Assembly (NCBI RefSeq): GCF_011043525.1
Contig: NZ_JAAKGO010000001.1
Span: forward strand, 62,001-126,000
Direction of reading: 5' to 3'
DNA length: 64,000 nt
From: Sphingobacterium sp. SGG-5
Lineage (GTDB): Bacteria > Bacteroidota > Bacteroidia > Sphingobacteriales > Sphingobacteriaceae
Made by a program: the position numbers and the translations under genes. A model generated the notes under the pieces. The model made no database searches and was not told the origin of the DNA. It was given only the letters and a program-made list of their open reading frames with translations. Of this stretch, positions 1-7,891 are shown one piece after another (the stretch's first letter is position 1; each line of letters starts with the position of its first letter).

Positions 1-2
1 CG

Positions 3-560
3 ACACAACGACCTTCTGTGAATATTATCACGGGTACCATCAAAGCCAACTTTCCGGCACGGCTGGCTTTCCGGGTACTATCTAAGGTCGACTCCCGCAC
101 CATATTGGATTCGGGCGGAGCCGATCAATTGATCGGTAGAGGAGATATGCTATTGGCGACGGGAAGTGATTTAACCCGGATACAGTGTGCTTTTGTAGAC
201 ACACCCGAGGTGGAACGGATATCTGATTTTATAGGTAATCAACGGGGATATCCTTCGGCTTTCTTACTTCCGGAATATGTGGATGAATCCGGCGAGGGAT
301 CTGGCTCTGCAGATTTTGATCTGGACGATCGGGACCAGCTCTTTGAAGATGCTGCGCGTCTTATTGTGCTTCATCAGCAAGGCTCTACATCACTCATACA
401 GCGCAAGCTAAAATTAGGGTATAATAGGGCGGGGCGTATCATCGACCAACTGGAGGCTGCGGGTATCGTCGGCCCGTTTGAAGGCTCGAAAGCCAGAGAG
501 GTACTTTATCCGGATGAATATGCTTTGGAACAGTATTTAGAGACATTAAGAAAAGATTAA
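3..560 (+). CDS. ftsK: DNA translocase FtsK, C-terminal fragment (5' end outside window)
   Basis: This is the end of FtsK, the septal DNA pump that moves chromosome termini and activates XerCD recombination. The reading frame is open to the window edge: codons for TQRPS precede a GTG at 18, so that GTG is internal and not a start. The first part matches the end of the RecA-like motor (IKANFPARLAFRV, then SKVDSRTILD and GADQLIGRGDML). The last 70 or so residues form the winged-helix gamma domain that reads polar KOPS motifs (LIQRKLKLGYNRAGRIIDQLE). A lolA-like gene follows 12 bp later on the same strand, probably co-transcribed. Identity is secure, but the N-terminal membrane and linker regions cannot be seen. 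Confidence 0.95.
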   Translation, partial: TQRPSVNIITGTIKANFPARLAFRVLSKVDSRTILDSGGADQLIGRGDMLLATGSDLTRIQCAFVDTPEVERISDFIGNQRGYPSAFLLPEYVDESGEGSGSADFDLDDRDQLFEDAARLIVLHQQGSTSLIQRKLKLGYNRAGRIIDQLEAAGIVGPFEGSKAREVLYPDEYALEQYLETLRKD

Positions 561-572
561 AGGTTTGTTTGG

Positions 573-1226
573 ATGAAGAAGTTTTTATACACGGTGTTAT
601 TAGGCCTTATGGTGACAGTGTTGTTGGGGCAAGAAGATCCTGCCGCAAAAGATGTATTAAATAAGGTCTCTCTGCGGTATGAAACCTACAAGACCATACG
701 ATCCGACTTTACGCTTGTTGTCAGAGACGCCAATGGTGGTTCGTACAACAATAAGGGTACCATGCTGTTCAATAAGCCCCAAAATCAGTACCGTATCACA
801 CTCCAGGATCAGGATATCATTTCGGATGGTAAATCGGTATGGTCCATTTCCAACGAACTAAAAGAAGTACAAGTCACCATAGCAGAAAACGACGCGAGCT
901 CTATCGGCCCAAATAACCTGTTTTCGTTCTACAAGACAGGGTACAAATATGTCAGCATGCCGGACGAGAAGGTGACAAAAAACGGCAAATCCGAGACGGT
1001 AAAAGTAATCGAACTGTCGCCACTCAATACCAAAACGAATTATTTCAAGATCAAACTGAGAGTCAACAACAACACACATATCCACGATATCACCATTTTT
1101 GACAAATCGGGCAATCGTTATATATATACCATACATACCCTATACGTGAATCATCATATTGCAGGAAACAATTTCGAATTCAACAAGGCACAGTACAAAG
1201 ATTTTGAGATCGTGGATCTCAGGTAA
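573..1226 (+). CDS. LolA-like outer-membrane lipoprotein carrier
   Basis: A 217-residue secreted protein with an N-terminal signal peptide (MKKFLYTVLLGLMVTVLLG, cleavage near residue 19). The body fits the LolA fold: an early helix (VLNKVSLRYETYKTIRSDF), then alternating strands with GTMLFNKPQNQYRITLQDQDIISDGKSVW-type spacing. LolA family members carry lipoproteins across the periplasm from LolCDE to the outer membrane. The position directly downstream of ftsK is the usual one for LolA in many bacteria and supports the call. Sequence divergence from proteobacterial LolA is large, so the lipid cargo is inferred from the family. Confidence 0.82.
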   Translation: MKKFLYTVLLGLMVTVLLGQEDPAAKDVLNKVSLRYETYKTIRSDFTLVVRDANGGSYNNKGTMLFNKPQNQYRITLQDQDIISDGKSVWSISNELKEVQVTIAENDASSIGPNNLFSFYKTGYKYVSMPDEKVTKNGKSETVKVIELSPLNTKTNYFKIKLRVNNNTHIHDITIFDKSGNRYIYTIHTLYVNHHIAGNNFEFNKAQYKDFEIVDLR

Positions 1227-1243
1227 AAAGGAGAATATATCTT

Positions 1244-2284
1244 ATGTCAAAAGTTACGTTAAAAGAGCTTGCGAGGGAACTGAATATGTCGGTTTCCACG
1301 GTATCCAAAGCGTTGAATGACAGTTATGAGATCAGTGAGGCTACGAAGCAACGCGTAAAGGAGCTTGCTTCAAAGTATAACTATAGGCCTAACGCATTGG
1401 CCAAGAACCTCAAATTGGGACGGACGAACAATATAGGTGTTATTATTTCAACAATTGGCAGTCCTTTTCAGGCTCAAATTATTGAAGCACTACATCGTGC
1501 ATCGGTGCGGTTTGATTTCAATCTGATTATGATGCAAAGTCAAGATTCGGAAGAGATTGAAAGAAAGGCATTAAACACCTTAATCAATCACGGGGTGGAA
1601 GGGTTATTAATATCGCCAGCGTTTGAAAACTCCAATATCGACTTACTTTCCCATCTTCATAAGACGACCTGTCCGATCGTTCTATTTGATCGAATCAACT
1701 ATAATATCGATACATTCAAGGTCGGCGTGAACAATGAAAAAAGCATCTATCGAGCAGCAGAAGAACTTTTCAAAATAGGTCGAAAGAAAATCGCCATACT
1801 TTGTGGCAAAAACATCGGTGTCACCAAAGATCGGTTAAAAGGTTATCGCAAGGCTTTGGAAGATTACCATATCGACTTCAATCCTTCCTACATTATCTAT
1901 TGTGATTATAACAATTCGCTCGAAGGTATCGATAGCGATATGGAAACGAAACTTACGCAATTGCTCCATTCTGAGCAGGCCCCGGATGCCGTACTTGGGA
2001 CTACAGACACATTAACCACACGTGTACTTGGAGTGCTTTCCAAGCTCAACATTCAAGTTCCCGAAGATCTTGCCGTTATCGGCTTTGCAAACACGGATAT
2101 CGCAGAAAGTCTCAATCCTTCGTTGTCGACGATCCGTCAACCCACGTTCGAAATGGCAGATATTGCAATCGAGAAATTAATAAACCTTATTGAATCAAAA
2201 AATCGAAGTCAAATAGACGTTCATGAAATACTCCTTGACTCGACTATTCAACTTCGAAAATCCACTAAGCAAAAGCTTTCTTAA
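1244..2284 (+). CDS. LacI-family transcriptional regulator, probable hexuronate-cluster repressor
   Basis: A 346-residue LacI/GalR regulator. Residues 1-60 form the DNA-binding domain, with the helix-turn-helix TLKELARELNMSVSTVSKALN and a hinge helix YRPNALAKNLKLGRTN. The rest is a periplasmic-binding-protein-like effector domain (NIGVIISTIGSPFQAQII, GLLISPAFEN, AVIGFANTDIAESLNPSLSTIRQP). The start at 1244 has an AAAGGAG sequence 10 to 15 bases upstream. The gene converges on exuT with a 1-bp gap (stop 2284, exuT stop 2286), so it sits beside the hexuronate genes and probably regulates them. The effector is not visible in the sequence; 2-keto-3-deoxygluconate, mannonate or a hexuronate are plausible guesses. 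Confidence 0.9.
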   Translation: MSKVTLKELARELNMSVSTVSKALNDSYEISEATKQRVKELASKYNYRPNALAKNLKLGRTNNIGVIISTIGSPFQAQIIEALHRASVRFDFNLIMMQSQDSEEIERKALNTLINHGVEGLLISPAFENSNIDLLSHLHKTTCPIVLFDRINYNIDTFKVGVNNEKSIYRAAEELFKIGRKKIAILCGKNIGVTKDRLKGYRKALEDYHIDFNPSYIIYCDYNNSLEGIDSDMETKLTQLLHSEQAPDAVLGTTDTLTTRVLGVLSKLNIQVPEDLAVIGFANTDIAESLNPSLSTIRQPTFEMADIAIEKLINLIESKNRSQIDVHEILLDSTIQLRKSTKQKLS

Positions 2285-2285
2285 C

Positions 2286-3665
2286 TTAGATTTGTACTAA
2301 CTTCATTTTGGGCACTAATGCTTTCATAATAGCCCATGCTATCAGATAAGCCACAGCACATATCGCAAACATAATCGTATAACCGGTTTCGATGTGTCCC
2401 AATGCCTGGTAATAATCAAAAAGGTAACCACCAATCTTGGTGATGACGACACCACCGAGACCTCCGGCCATCCCGCCTATACCGACAACCGACCCCACAG
2501 CTTTCTTGGGAAACATGTCCGATACCGTCGTGAAAATATTAGCACTCCAGGCTTGATGTGCTGATGCACCTATCCCAATCAAAATTACAGGCATCCAAAA
2601 GCTGTAATGCCCTAAAGGCTGTGCTAATAACACCACAAGGGGAATTACCGCAATCATCAACATGGCCTTCATACGGCCATCATACGGCGCATAACCTTTG
2701 TCAATAAAGTATTTTGGGAACCAACCGCCGCCAATACTTCCAACCATTGTCATACTGTACAACACCGCTAATGGAAGCATAATTCCTTCGTCCACTATGC
2801 CGTACTGGTCTTTCAGATACGCCGGTAGCCAGAAAAGAAAAAACCACCATACACCATCTGTCATAAATTTCCCCACCGTAAATGCCCAGGTCTGTTTATA
2901 CCCCAACAATTTAAACCAGGACACTTTCTCTTTCACCGTCTCGGTCTTGGCAGCAATTTCCGCAACCGAGGCACCTTCATCCTGATCACTATTGATATAA
3001 GCCAACTCTTCTGCGGATAATCGCTTTTGCTTTTCCGGCTTTTCGTAAAAAATAAACCAAAAGATAAGCCACAGTAATCCTATAGCTCCGATGATCTCAA
3101 AAGCCGCTGCCCATCCCCAATGACCTGCTATCCATGGCACTGTTAGCGGTGCTAAAACGGCCCCTACATTTGCCCCTGAATTGAATATACCAGTCGCCAG
3201 GGACCGTTCCTTTTTAGGAAAATATTCTGCGGTAGCTTTTATCGCTGCCGGAAAGTTCCCCGCTTCTCCAATCGCCAATATTGTTCTGGAAAACATAAAC
3301 CCAATGACAGAAACCGGCACTGCAGCTATCCCGATCCACCCCAGTGTTGCTATGATTGCTTCGCCAATAGCGATAGAATACGCATGAATAATGGCACCTA
3401 TAGACCATATGATAATTGCCCATGCATAGCCCCATTTTGTACCGAGCTTATCCACTATCCGTCCGGCAAATAGCATCGATATCGCATATACAAACTGGAA
3501 AATCGCGGCAATATCCGCATAGTCACTGTTTGACCATCCGAACTTCTCCTCTAACGTCGGTTTCAACAGACTCAGTACCTGTCTATCCAGATAGTTCACA
3601 GTCGTCGCAAAAAAGAGTAAGGCGCAGATCGTCCATCTGTATTTACCTAATGTTTGTGTTTTCAT
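2286..3665 (-). CDS. exuT: MFS transporter, hexuronate (ExuT-like) anion:cation symporter
   Basis: A 459-residue major facilitator with about 12 hydrophobic segments. The N-terminal helix carries the motif TVNYLDRQVLSLLKP, typical of the anion:cation symporter family that includes ExuT and GudP. Further marks are the loop FAGRIVDKLGTKWGYAWAI (MFS motif A region) and GEAGNFPAAIKATAEYFPKKERSLATGIFNSG in TM4-5. The gene is last in the leftward uxuB-uxuA-exuT set, 5 bp after the uxuA stop, so glucuronate, galacturonate or aldonates such as mannonate are likely substrates. Family membership is clear; exact specificity is inferred from neighbours. Confidence 0.85.
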   Translation of the reverse strand: MKTQTLGKYRWTICALLFFATTVNYLDRQVLSLLKPTLEEKFGWSNSDYADIAAIFQFVYAISMLFAGRIVDKLGTKWGYAWAIIIWSIGAIIHAYSIAIGEAIIATLGWIGIAAVPVSVIGFMFSRTILAIGEAGNFPAAIKATAEYFPKKERSLATGIFNSGANVGAVLAPLTVPWIAGHWGWAAAFEIIGAIGLLWLIFWFIFYEKPEKQKRLSAEELAYINSDQDEGASVAEIAAKTETVKEKVSWFKLLGYKQTWAFTVGKFMTDGVWWFFLFWLPAYLKDQYGIVDEGIMLPLAVLYSMTMVGSIGGGWFPKYFIDKGYAPYDGRMKAMLMIAVIPLVVLLAQPLGHYSFWMPVILIGIGASAHQAWSANIFTTVSDMFPKKAVGSVVGIGGMAGGLGGVVITKIGGYLFDYYQALGHIETGYTIMFAICAVAYLIAWAIMKALVPKMKLVQI

Positions 3666-3670
3666 ATTTT

Positions 3671-4831
3671 TTAGCTTAACAGTCCTAATTCCAATCCTCT
3701 GATCTCCGCAAGACCTCGCAATCGCCCTATTGCTGAATACCCCGGATTCGTGATTTTATGAAGATCATCTAACATTTGATGACCATGATCCGGGCGAAAC
3801 GGGATAGCGGTATCACGTCGTTGGTTTTCTTCAATAAATATCTTTAACACCGCTGCCATATCGACATCGCCGTCGAGGTGATCTGCTTCAAAAAAGTTTC
3901 CGTCCTCATCTTTCTTTACATTACGGAAATGTGCAAAATGAACCCTATGTTTGATGGCTTCTGCGATTTCCGGCACATTATTATGAACACCTGCCCCCAA
4001 AGATCCCGTACAAAAACATACACCGTTAAAGGACTTGTCTACACCATTGATTATTTTTAAGTAATCCTCCTTGTTGGAAGCAATACGAGGTAAACCTAAG
4101 ATCGGATAGGGCGGATCATCCGGGTGGATCGCCATTTTTATATTATTCTCTTCACAGACCTCGGCTATTTCCCCCAAAAACCACAACAAATTATCCAGCA
4201 AACCATCAAATCCAATCTCTTTGTACACAGTCAAGCTGTGCTGCAAGTCATCCAAGGAGATGTCCTTCTCACTCGGTATCCCCATTAAAACCACTTGTTT
4301 CAGGTCTTCAATATCAGCCTCACTGTATGTGGAAAATTTTGCCTTCGCGGCCGTGACAATTTTTTCAGGATAGTCTGCCTCTGCCCCTTCTCTTTTCAGT
4401 ACAAAAAGATCAAAAGCAGCCAAATCCGTCCAGTTAAAATAAAGGGCTTTGGCCCCATTCGGCATTTCTAAATCCAGCTTTGTACGCGTCCAATCCAATA
4501 CAGGCATGAAATTGTATGTGATTACATGTATGCCACAGGCCGCCAGATTGCGAAGAGATTGTTTATAATTTTCGATATACTGCCCTGCATCTTCACGTCG
4601 CGTCTTAATCGCCTCATGTACCGGTACACTTTCTACCACTGACCAAGTGAGCCCAGATTCTTCAATAATACGTTTCCGTTCTTGAATATCCCCTAATGGC
4701 CAAACATCACCATGCCCAATGTGGTGCAGTGCAGTCACAATACCTGTCGCTCCAGCTTGTTTTATATCCTGTAAAGAAACGGGATCATTAGGTCCATACC
4801 ATCTCCAGGTCTGCTCAAATCTCTTCTTCAT
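3671..4831 (-). CDS. uxuA: Mannonate dehydratase
   Basis: Converts D-mannonate to 2-keto-3-deoxy-D-gluconate, the third step of glucuronate breakdown. The 386-residue protein begins MKKRFEQTWRWYGPNDPVSL, the conserved UxuA N-terminus. Further marks are TALHHIGHGDVWPL, EENNIKMAIHPDDPP, CFCTGSLGAGVHN, FAHFRN and FRPDHGHQM, which contain the histidine and cysteine ligands of the metal site in a TIM barrel. The frame is open 29 codons further upstream (to 4918), but that part overlaps uxuB and has no family similarity, so the ATG at 4831 is chosen. It lies 13 bp downstream of the uxuB stop and 5 bp before exuT. Length is close to the 394 residues of E. coli UxuA. Confidence 0.97.
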   Translation of the reverse strand: MKKRFEQTWRWYGPNDPVSLQDIKQAGATGIVTALHHIGHGDVWPLGDIQERKRIIEESGLTWSVVESVPVHEAIKTRREDAGQYIENYKQSLRNLAACGIHVITYNFMPVLDWTRTKLDLEMPNGAKALYFNWTDLAAFDLFVLKREGAEADYPEKIVTAAKAKFSTYSEADIEDLKQVVLMGIPSEKDISLDDLQHSLTVYKEIGFDGLLDNLLWFLGEIAEVCEENNIKMAIHPDDPPYPILGLPRIASNKEDYLKIINGVDKSFNGVCFCTGSLGAGVHNNVPEIAEAIKHRVHFAHFRNVKKDEDGNFFEADHLDGDVDMAAVLKIFIEENQRRDTAIPFRPDHGHQMLDDLHKITNPGYSAIGRLRGLAEIRGLELGLLS

Positions 4832-4844
4832 TTTATTTTCTATT

Positions 4845-5666
4845 TTAAACACCACTCCACGCGTTAAATCCGCCGTCGACATATACTGTTTCTCCGGAAA
4901 CAAATGCAGAAGCATCACTCAATAAATATACGAGCGTTCCTTCCAATTCGGAGGGATCACCCAGTCTTGAAAAAGGCGTACCATCGATAAAACGTTGTGC
5001 CCGGGCGGTATATGTACCATCGGTGTTGGTTAGCAGCGTTCTGTTTTGCTCGGTAAGGAATACACCCGGCGCTATAGCATTCACCCGCACCTTATCCCCA
5101 TATCGCAATGCCAATTCCGTAGCCATCCATTTGGTATAACCGATGATACCATTTTTCGCCACCGTGTAACCCAATACACGGGTTATCGCCTGGCTGGAAG
5201 AAAGCGACCCAATGTTCACAATACTTCCGCTACCCTTTTCGGCAATCACTTTCCCGAAAACATGAGTAGGTATAATAGAACCAAAAAGATTAAGCTCAAT
5301 TGCTTTAATGGTGTCCTGAACATTGGAGGCAAATAAATCCTGATCAGGTGTTATGGTCGCTCCCGGAATATTTCCACCTGCTGCGTTGACCAGTCCGTCA
5401 ATTGTCCCCCATTTGGATAGAATTTCTCCCTTCGCATCAATCATAGATTGCTCGTCCATCACATTGGCTGCAATAGCCAGACCTTCGCCGCCGAACGATT
5501 CAACCATAGCTACTCTTTCGTTAGCCTTTTCTACGTTACGTCCAATAATACAAACCTTTGCGCCTGCCTCAGCCAAAGCTTTTACAAAATTTTTACCTAA
5601 GATACCGGTTCCGCCTGTCACAACGATGACCTTATCTTTCAAAGAAAACCTGTCTAGAATGTTCAT
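4845..5666 (-). CDS. uxuB: SDR-family D-mannonate oxidoreductase
   Basis: A 273-residue short-chain dehydrogenase with the NAD(P)-binding motif VVTGGTGILGK near the N-terminus, the NAAGG motif, the catalytic Ser region (NIGSLSS) and a YTVAKNG motif holding the Tyr-x-x-x-Lys pair. The C-terminus ends in the SDR-typical GETVYVDGGFNAW. Its place directly before uxuA identifies it as the fructuronate to mannonate reductase of the SDR type (as in Bacillus YjmF/UxuB), unrelated in sequence to E. coli UxuB. An in-frame upstream start at 5696 exists, but the ATG at 5666 gives the usual SDR N-terminus (MNILDRFSLKDKVIVV). It is the first gene of the leftward operon. Confidence 0.82.
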   Translation of the reverse strand: MNILDRFSLKDKVIVVTGGTGILGKNFVKALAEAGAKVCIIGRNVEKANERVAMVESFGGEGLAIAANVMDEQSMIDAKGEILSKWGTIDGLVNAAGGNIPGATITPDQDLFASNVQDTIKAIELNLFGSIIPTHVFGKVIAEKGSGSIVNIGSLSSSQAITRVLGYTVAKNGIIGYTKWMATELALRYGDKVRVNAIAPGVFLTEQNRTLLTNTDGTYTARAQRFIDGTPFSRLGDPSELEGTLVYLLSDASAFVSGETVYVDGGFNAWSGV

Positions 5667-5726
5667 TTTATAATTGTTGATGAAAGTATCTTGCAATATA
5701 CTAAGATTAATGAATTAATAAATCAC

Positions 5727-5756
5727 TAATTACGATAACGATTTCGATTATAATTA
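5727..5756. promoter_or_regulatory. Candidate LacI-type operator between uxuB and kdgK
   Basis: The divergent spacer (5667-5825) carries an inverted repeat with perfect TAATTA arms at 5727-5732 and 5751-5756. Inside is an AT/CG-rich core (CGATAACGATTTCGATTA) with partial dyad symmetry. LacI-family operators are dyads of roughly this size with a central CG-rich step. The position between the two divergent arms of the pathway suits the LacI regulator at 1244-2284. The assignment is inference; core symmetry is imperfect. Confidence 0.4.
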
Positions 5757-5825
5757 AGCAATAAGTATTCAGTTTTATTCAATGAATAATTGTACTTTAG
5801 CTTTCATTTTAAAAAGTTGTCAATC

Positions 5826-6818
5826 ATGGATCGTGTACTCTGCTTTGGTGAAATCTTGTTAAGACAACAAGCACTGGGCAATTCTTTTTTTGAAAACCAC
5901 AATAATCTACTTCGTATTTATCCCGGAGGTTCGGAAGCCAATGTAGCGGTCAGTTTGTCCCTCATGGGTACACCGACAAGCTACTTCAGCGCCTTTCCCA
6001 AGCATGCTTTATCGGACGAAATTATTTCAACACTCGACGCACTCCACATTGACACATCCAAGATTGTAATCTATGGCGATCGCATTGGATCATACATTTT
6101 ACTATCTTCCAATGGATTGACAAAAGGGGAAGTCATCTATGACCGAAAATATTCTAGTTTCAGCCTCCTCACTTTGAAGCAACTTGACTTCGACAAGTTA
6201 TTTGATGGGGTGGACTGGTTTCATTGGACCGCACTGACGCCTGCATTAAATAGTGATATGGGCATGCTGATGGAAACAATCCTTGCCGAAGCGAACAAAC
6301 GAAAGGTGAAAATCTCTGTAGATTTAAACTATCGCAATAAATTGTGGCAATATGGCAAGGAGCCTATTGAAGTGATGCCACAACTGGTCCGCTATTGTGA
6401 TGTTGTGATGGGAAATATCTGGGCAGCCAACAAAATGCTCGGTACTTCGATAGATGACACGCTGCACCGCCATACCAGCACAGCGGAATATGTGGCCTAC
6501 GCAACAAAATCGGCAGATGAAATCTTCGAGAAATTTCCGAAAGTAAAACATATTGCGAACACCTTTCGGTTTATGGACAACCCACAGCACAACTTTTTTT
6601 ACGGCACATATCATACGCCCGAACATACAACGGTGTCCCAACTCTATGAAACCCATGCGGTCGTGGACCGCATCGGCAGTGGTGATGCTTTTATGGGGGG
6701 ATTGATACATGCGTTAAAAAACAATAAATCTCCGCAGGAGGTCATCGACACAGCTACAGGTGCAGGTTATCAAAAGCTGTTCGTCGCCGGTGATTTTGGA
6801 AACGGAAAATATGAATAA
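5826..6818 (+). CDS. kdgK: 2-keto-3-deoxygluconate kinase (PfkB family)
   Basis: Phosphorylates 2-keto-3-deoxygluconate to KDPG with ATP. The 330-residue protein shows the ribokinase fold: a start MDRVLCFGEILLR, the substrate-site GG of YPGGSEANVAVSLSLMG (residues 34-35), a central VDLNYR strand, and the PfkB C-terminal signature DRIGSGDAF at 281-289 with catalytic base Asp287 and its anion hole. An upstream TTG at 5790 is in frame, but the ATG at 5826 matches the family N-terminus. The gene is divergent from uxuB and sits 3 bp before eda. Adjacency to an aldolase of the KDPG/KHG family makes the substrate call firm. Confidence 0.92.
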   Translation: MDRVLCFGEILLRQQALGNSFFENHNNLLRIYPGGSEANVAVSLSLMGTPTSYFSAFPKHALSDEIISTLDALHIDTSKIVIYGDRIGSYILLSSNGLTKGEVIYDRKYSSFSLLTLKQLDFDKLFDGVDWFHWTALTPALNSDMGMLMETILAEANKRKVKISVDLNYRNKLWQYGKEPIEVMPQLVRYCDVVMGNIWAANKMLGTSIDDTLHRHTSTAEYVAYATKSADEIFEKFPKVKHIANTFRFMDNPQHNFFYGTYHTPEHTTVSQLYETHAVVDRIGSGDAFMGGLIHALKNNKSPQEVIDTATGAGYQKLFVAGDFGNGKYE

Positions 6819-6821
6819 TAA

Positions 6822-7478
6822 ATGTACGATGTTATGAATGATATATTAGACGCAATTGCTAAACGTCCCGTGATACCAGTATACTATCATGATGATAGCG
6901 ATACCTGCATTGAGGTTCTCAAAGCATCTTATGCAGGCGGGATACGCATATTTGAATTTGTAAACCGCGGAGCCAAAGCACTGGAAAACTTCCAAATTCT
7001 TTTAGATTATAAAAAAAGGCACCTCCCCGACCTATTATTGGGTATAGGCACCATAAAGACGGCAGAACAGGCGCAGGATTTTATTGATGCGGGAGCAGAT
7101 TTTATCGTTAGCCCAATCGTTTCGCAAGATATCGCTCAAGTGACTCTTGACAAAGGTATATTATGGATTCCCGGTTGTATGACGCCGACGGAGATTGCCT
7201 TGGCCGAATCTTTAGGAGCACCGTTGGTTAAACTTTTTCCGGGCGATACACTTGGACCAAATTTCTTAAAGGCAATCAAACCTTTATTCCCCCATATCAA
7301 ATTCATGCCTACGGGTGGTGTGGATGTCGAGGAAAAGAACATTCGAGGTTGGTTTGATGCCGGTGTATACTCGGTCGGACTGGGATCGAAGCTATTTAAC
7401 AAGCCAGAAGGAACTACAGATTATTCCTGGCTGTCCGAGCGGGCTGCACGGCTTTTCGGGTGGATTGACAATAAGTAG
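6822..7478 (+). CDS. eda: KDPG/KHG aldolase (2-dehydro-3-deoxy-phosphogluconate aldolase)
   Basis: Cleaves KDPG to pyruvate and glyceraldehyde 3-phosphate, the last step of the pathway encoded here. The 218-residue TIM barrel has the catalytic Glu45 in IRIFEFVNRG and the Schiff-base Lys137 in LVKLFPG. These correspond to Glu45 and Lys133 of E. coli Eda. The phosphate-binding GGV follows in FMPTGGVDVEEKNI. It is separated from kdgK by 3 bp, so the two are co-transcribed. No recognisable gene follows for about 400 bp. Confidence 0.95.
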   Translation: MYDVMNDILDAIAKRPVIPVYYHDDSDTCIEVLKASYAGGIRIFEFVNRGAKALENFQILLDYKKRHLPDLLLGIGTIKTAEQAQDFIDAGADFIVSPIVSQDIAQVTLDKGILWIPGCMTPTEIALAESLGAPLVKLFPGDTLGPNFLKAIKPLFPHIKFMPTGGVDVEEKNIRGWFDAGVYSVGLGSKLFNKPEGTTDYSWLSERAARLFGWIDNK

Positions 7479-7839
7479 GAGGATAAAGCAAGAACAAAAT
7501 CAAATCTTCCATATAACTGCTTTGAGTTCAAGACAAATTTCAGTTAGTTTTTTAAATAAATACAAGCAATTTTAGAACTTCCTGAACCAAAAAGGGAACA
7601 TTTTTTTAAAAAGGGTTCATCTAATACCACAAAGGGATCACTTATGACATGTTTTTCGGGGGGATTTTGGTTTATCGGAAGGCGAAGTACAGCAACCTGA
7701 TGTCTCCCGGAAAGGATGTTGATATCTTTTTGGGTATGATACGGTGGTCGTAATTGCCTTGCAGTAGCACATCCTCTCACGCTCGAAATATGGGCACCAG
7801 CGAGATCACCGCACAGGCTGGAGAATAGGTAAATGCGCA
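7479..7839. other. Gene-free stretch between eda and the hppA terminator
   Basis: About 360 bp with no convincing gene. An open frame on the minus strand (7544-7840) has no recognisable domain, no ribosome-binding site and an unlikely composition, so I do not call it. The first third is AT-rich. The part from about 7650 to 7830 is distinctly more GC-rich, with local inverted segments (for example CAAC near 7693 and GTTG near 7718), and leads into a strong hairpin-plus-T-run. A structured non-coding RNA or a decayed gene are both possible; neither is shown. Confidence 0.35.
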
Positions 7840-7876
7840 AAAAAAGCCGGCTCGTTAAAAACGAGTCGGCTTTTTC
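7840..7876. terminator. Bidirectional rho-independent terminator, eda / hppA
   Basis: An 11-bp stem (AGCCGGCTCGT with ACGAGTCGGCT, one G-U pair on the plus strand) around a short A-rich loop. It is followed by TTTTT on the plus strand and by seven T on the minus strand. It lies just beyond the hppA stop (7892) and can end transcription from both directions. Confidence 0.8.
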
Positions 7877-7891
7877 TACTATAAAATCGTT

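Noticed and set aside
4832..4918. N-terminal extension of UxuA to 4918
   Set aside because: It overlaps the uxuB coding end and lacks similarity to UxuA, whose conserved start is at 4831.
7544..7840. 98-codon minus-strand open frame as a gene
   Set aside because: No recognisable domain, no ribosome-binding site, start inside the terminator region, and composition unlike neighbouring genes.
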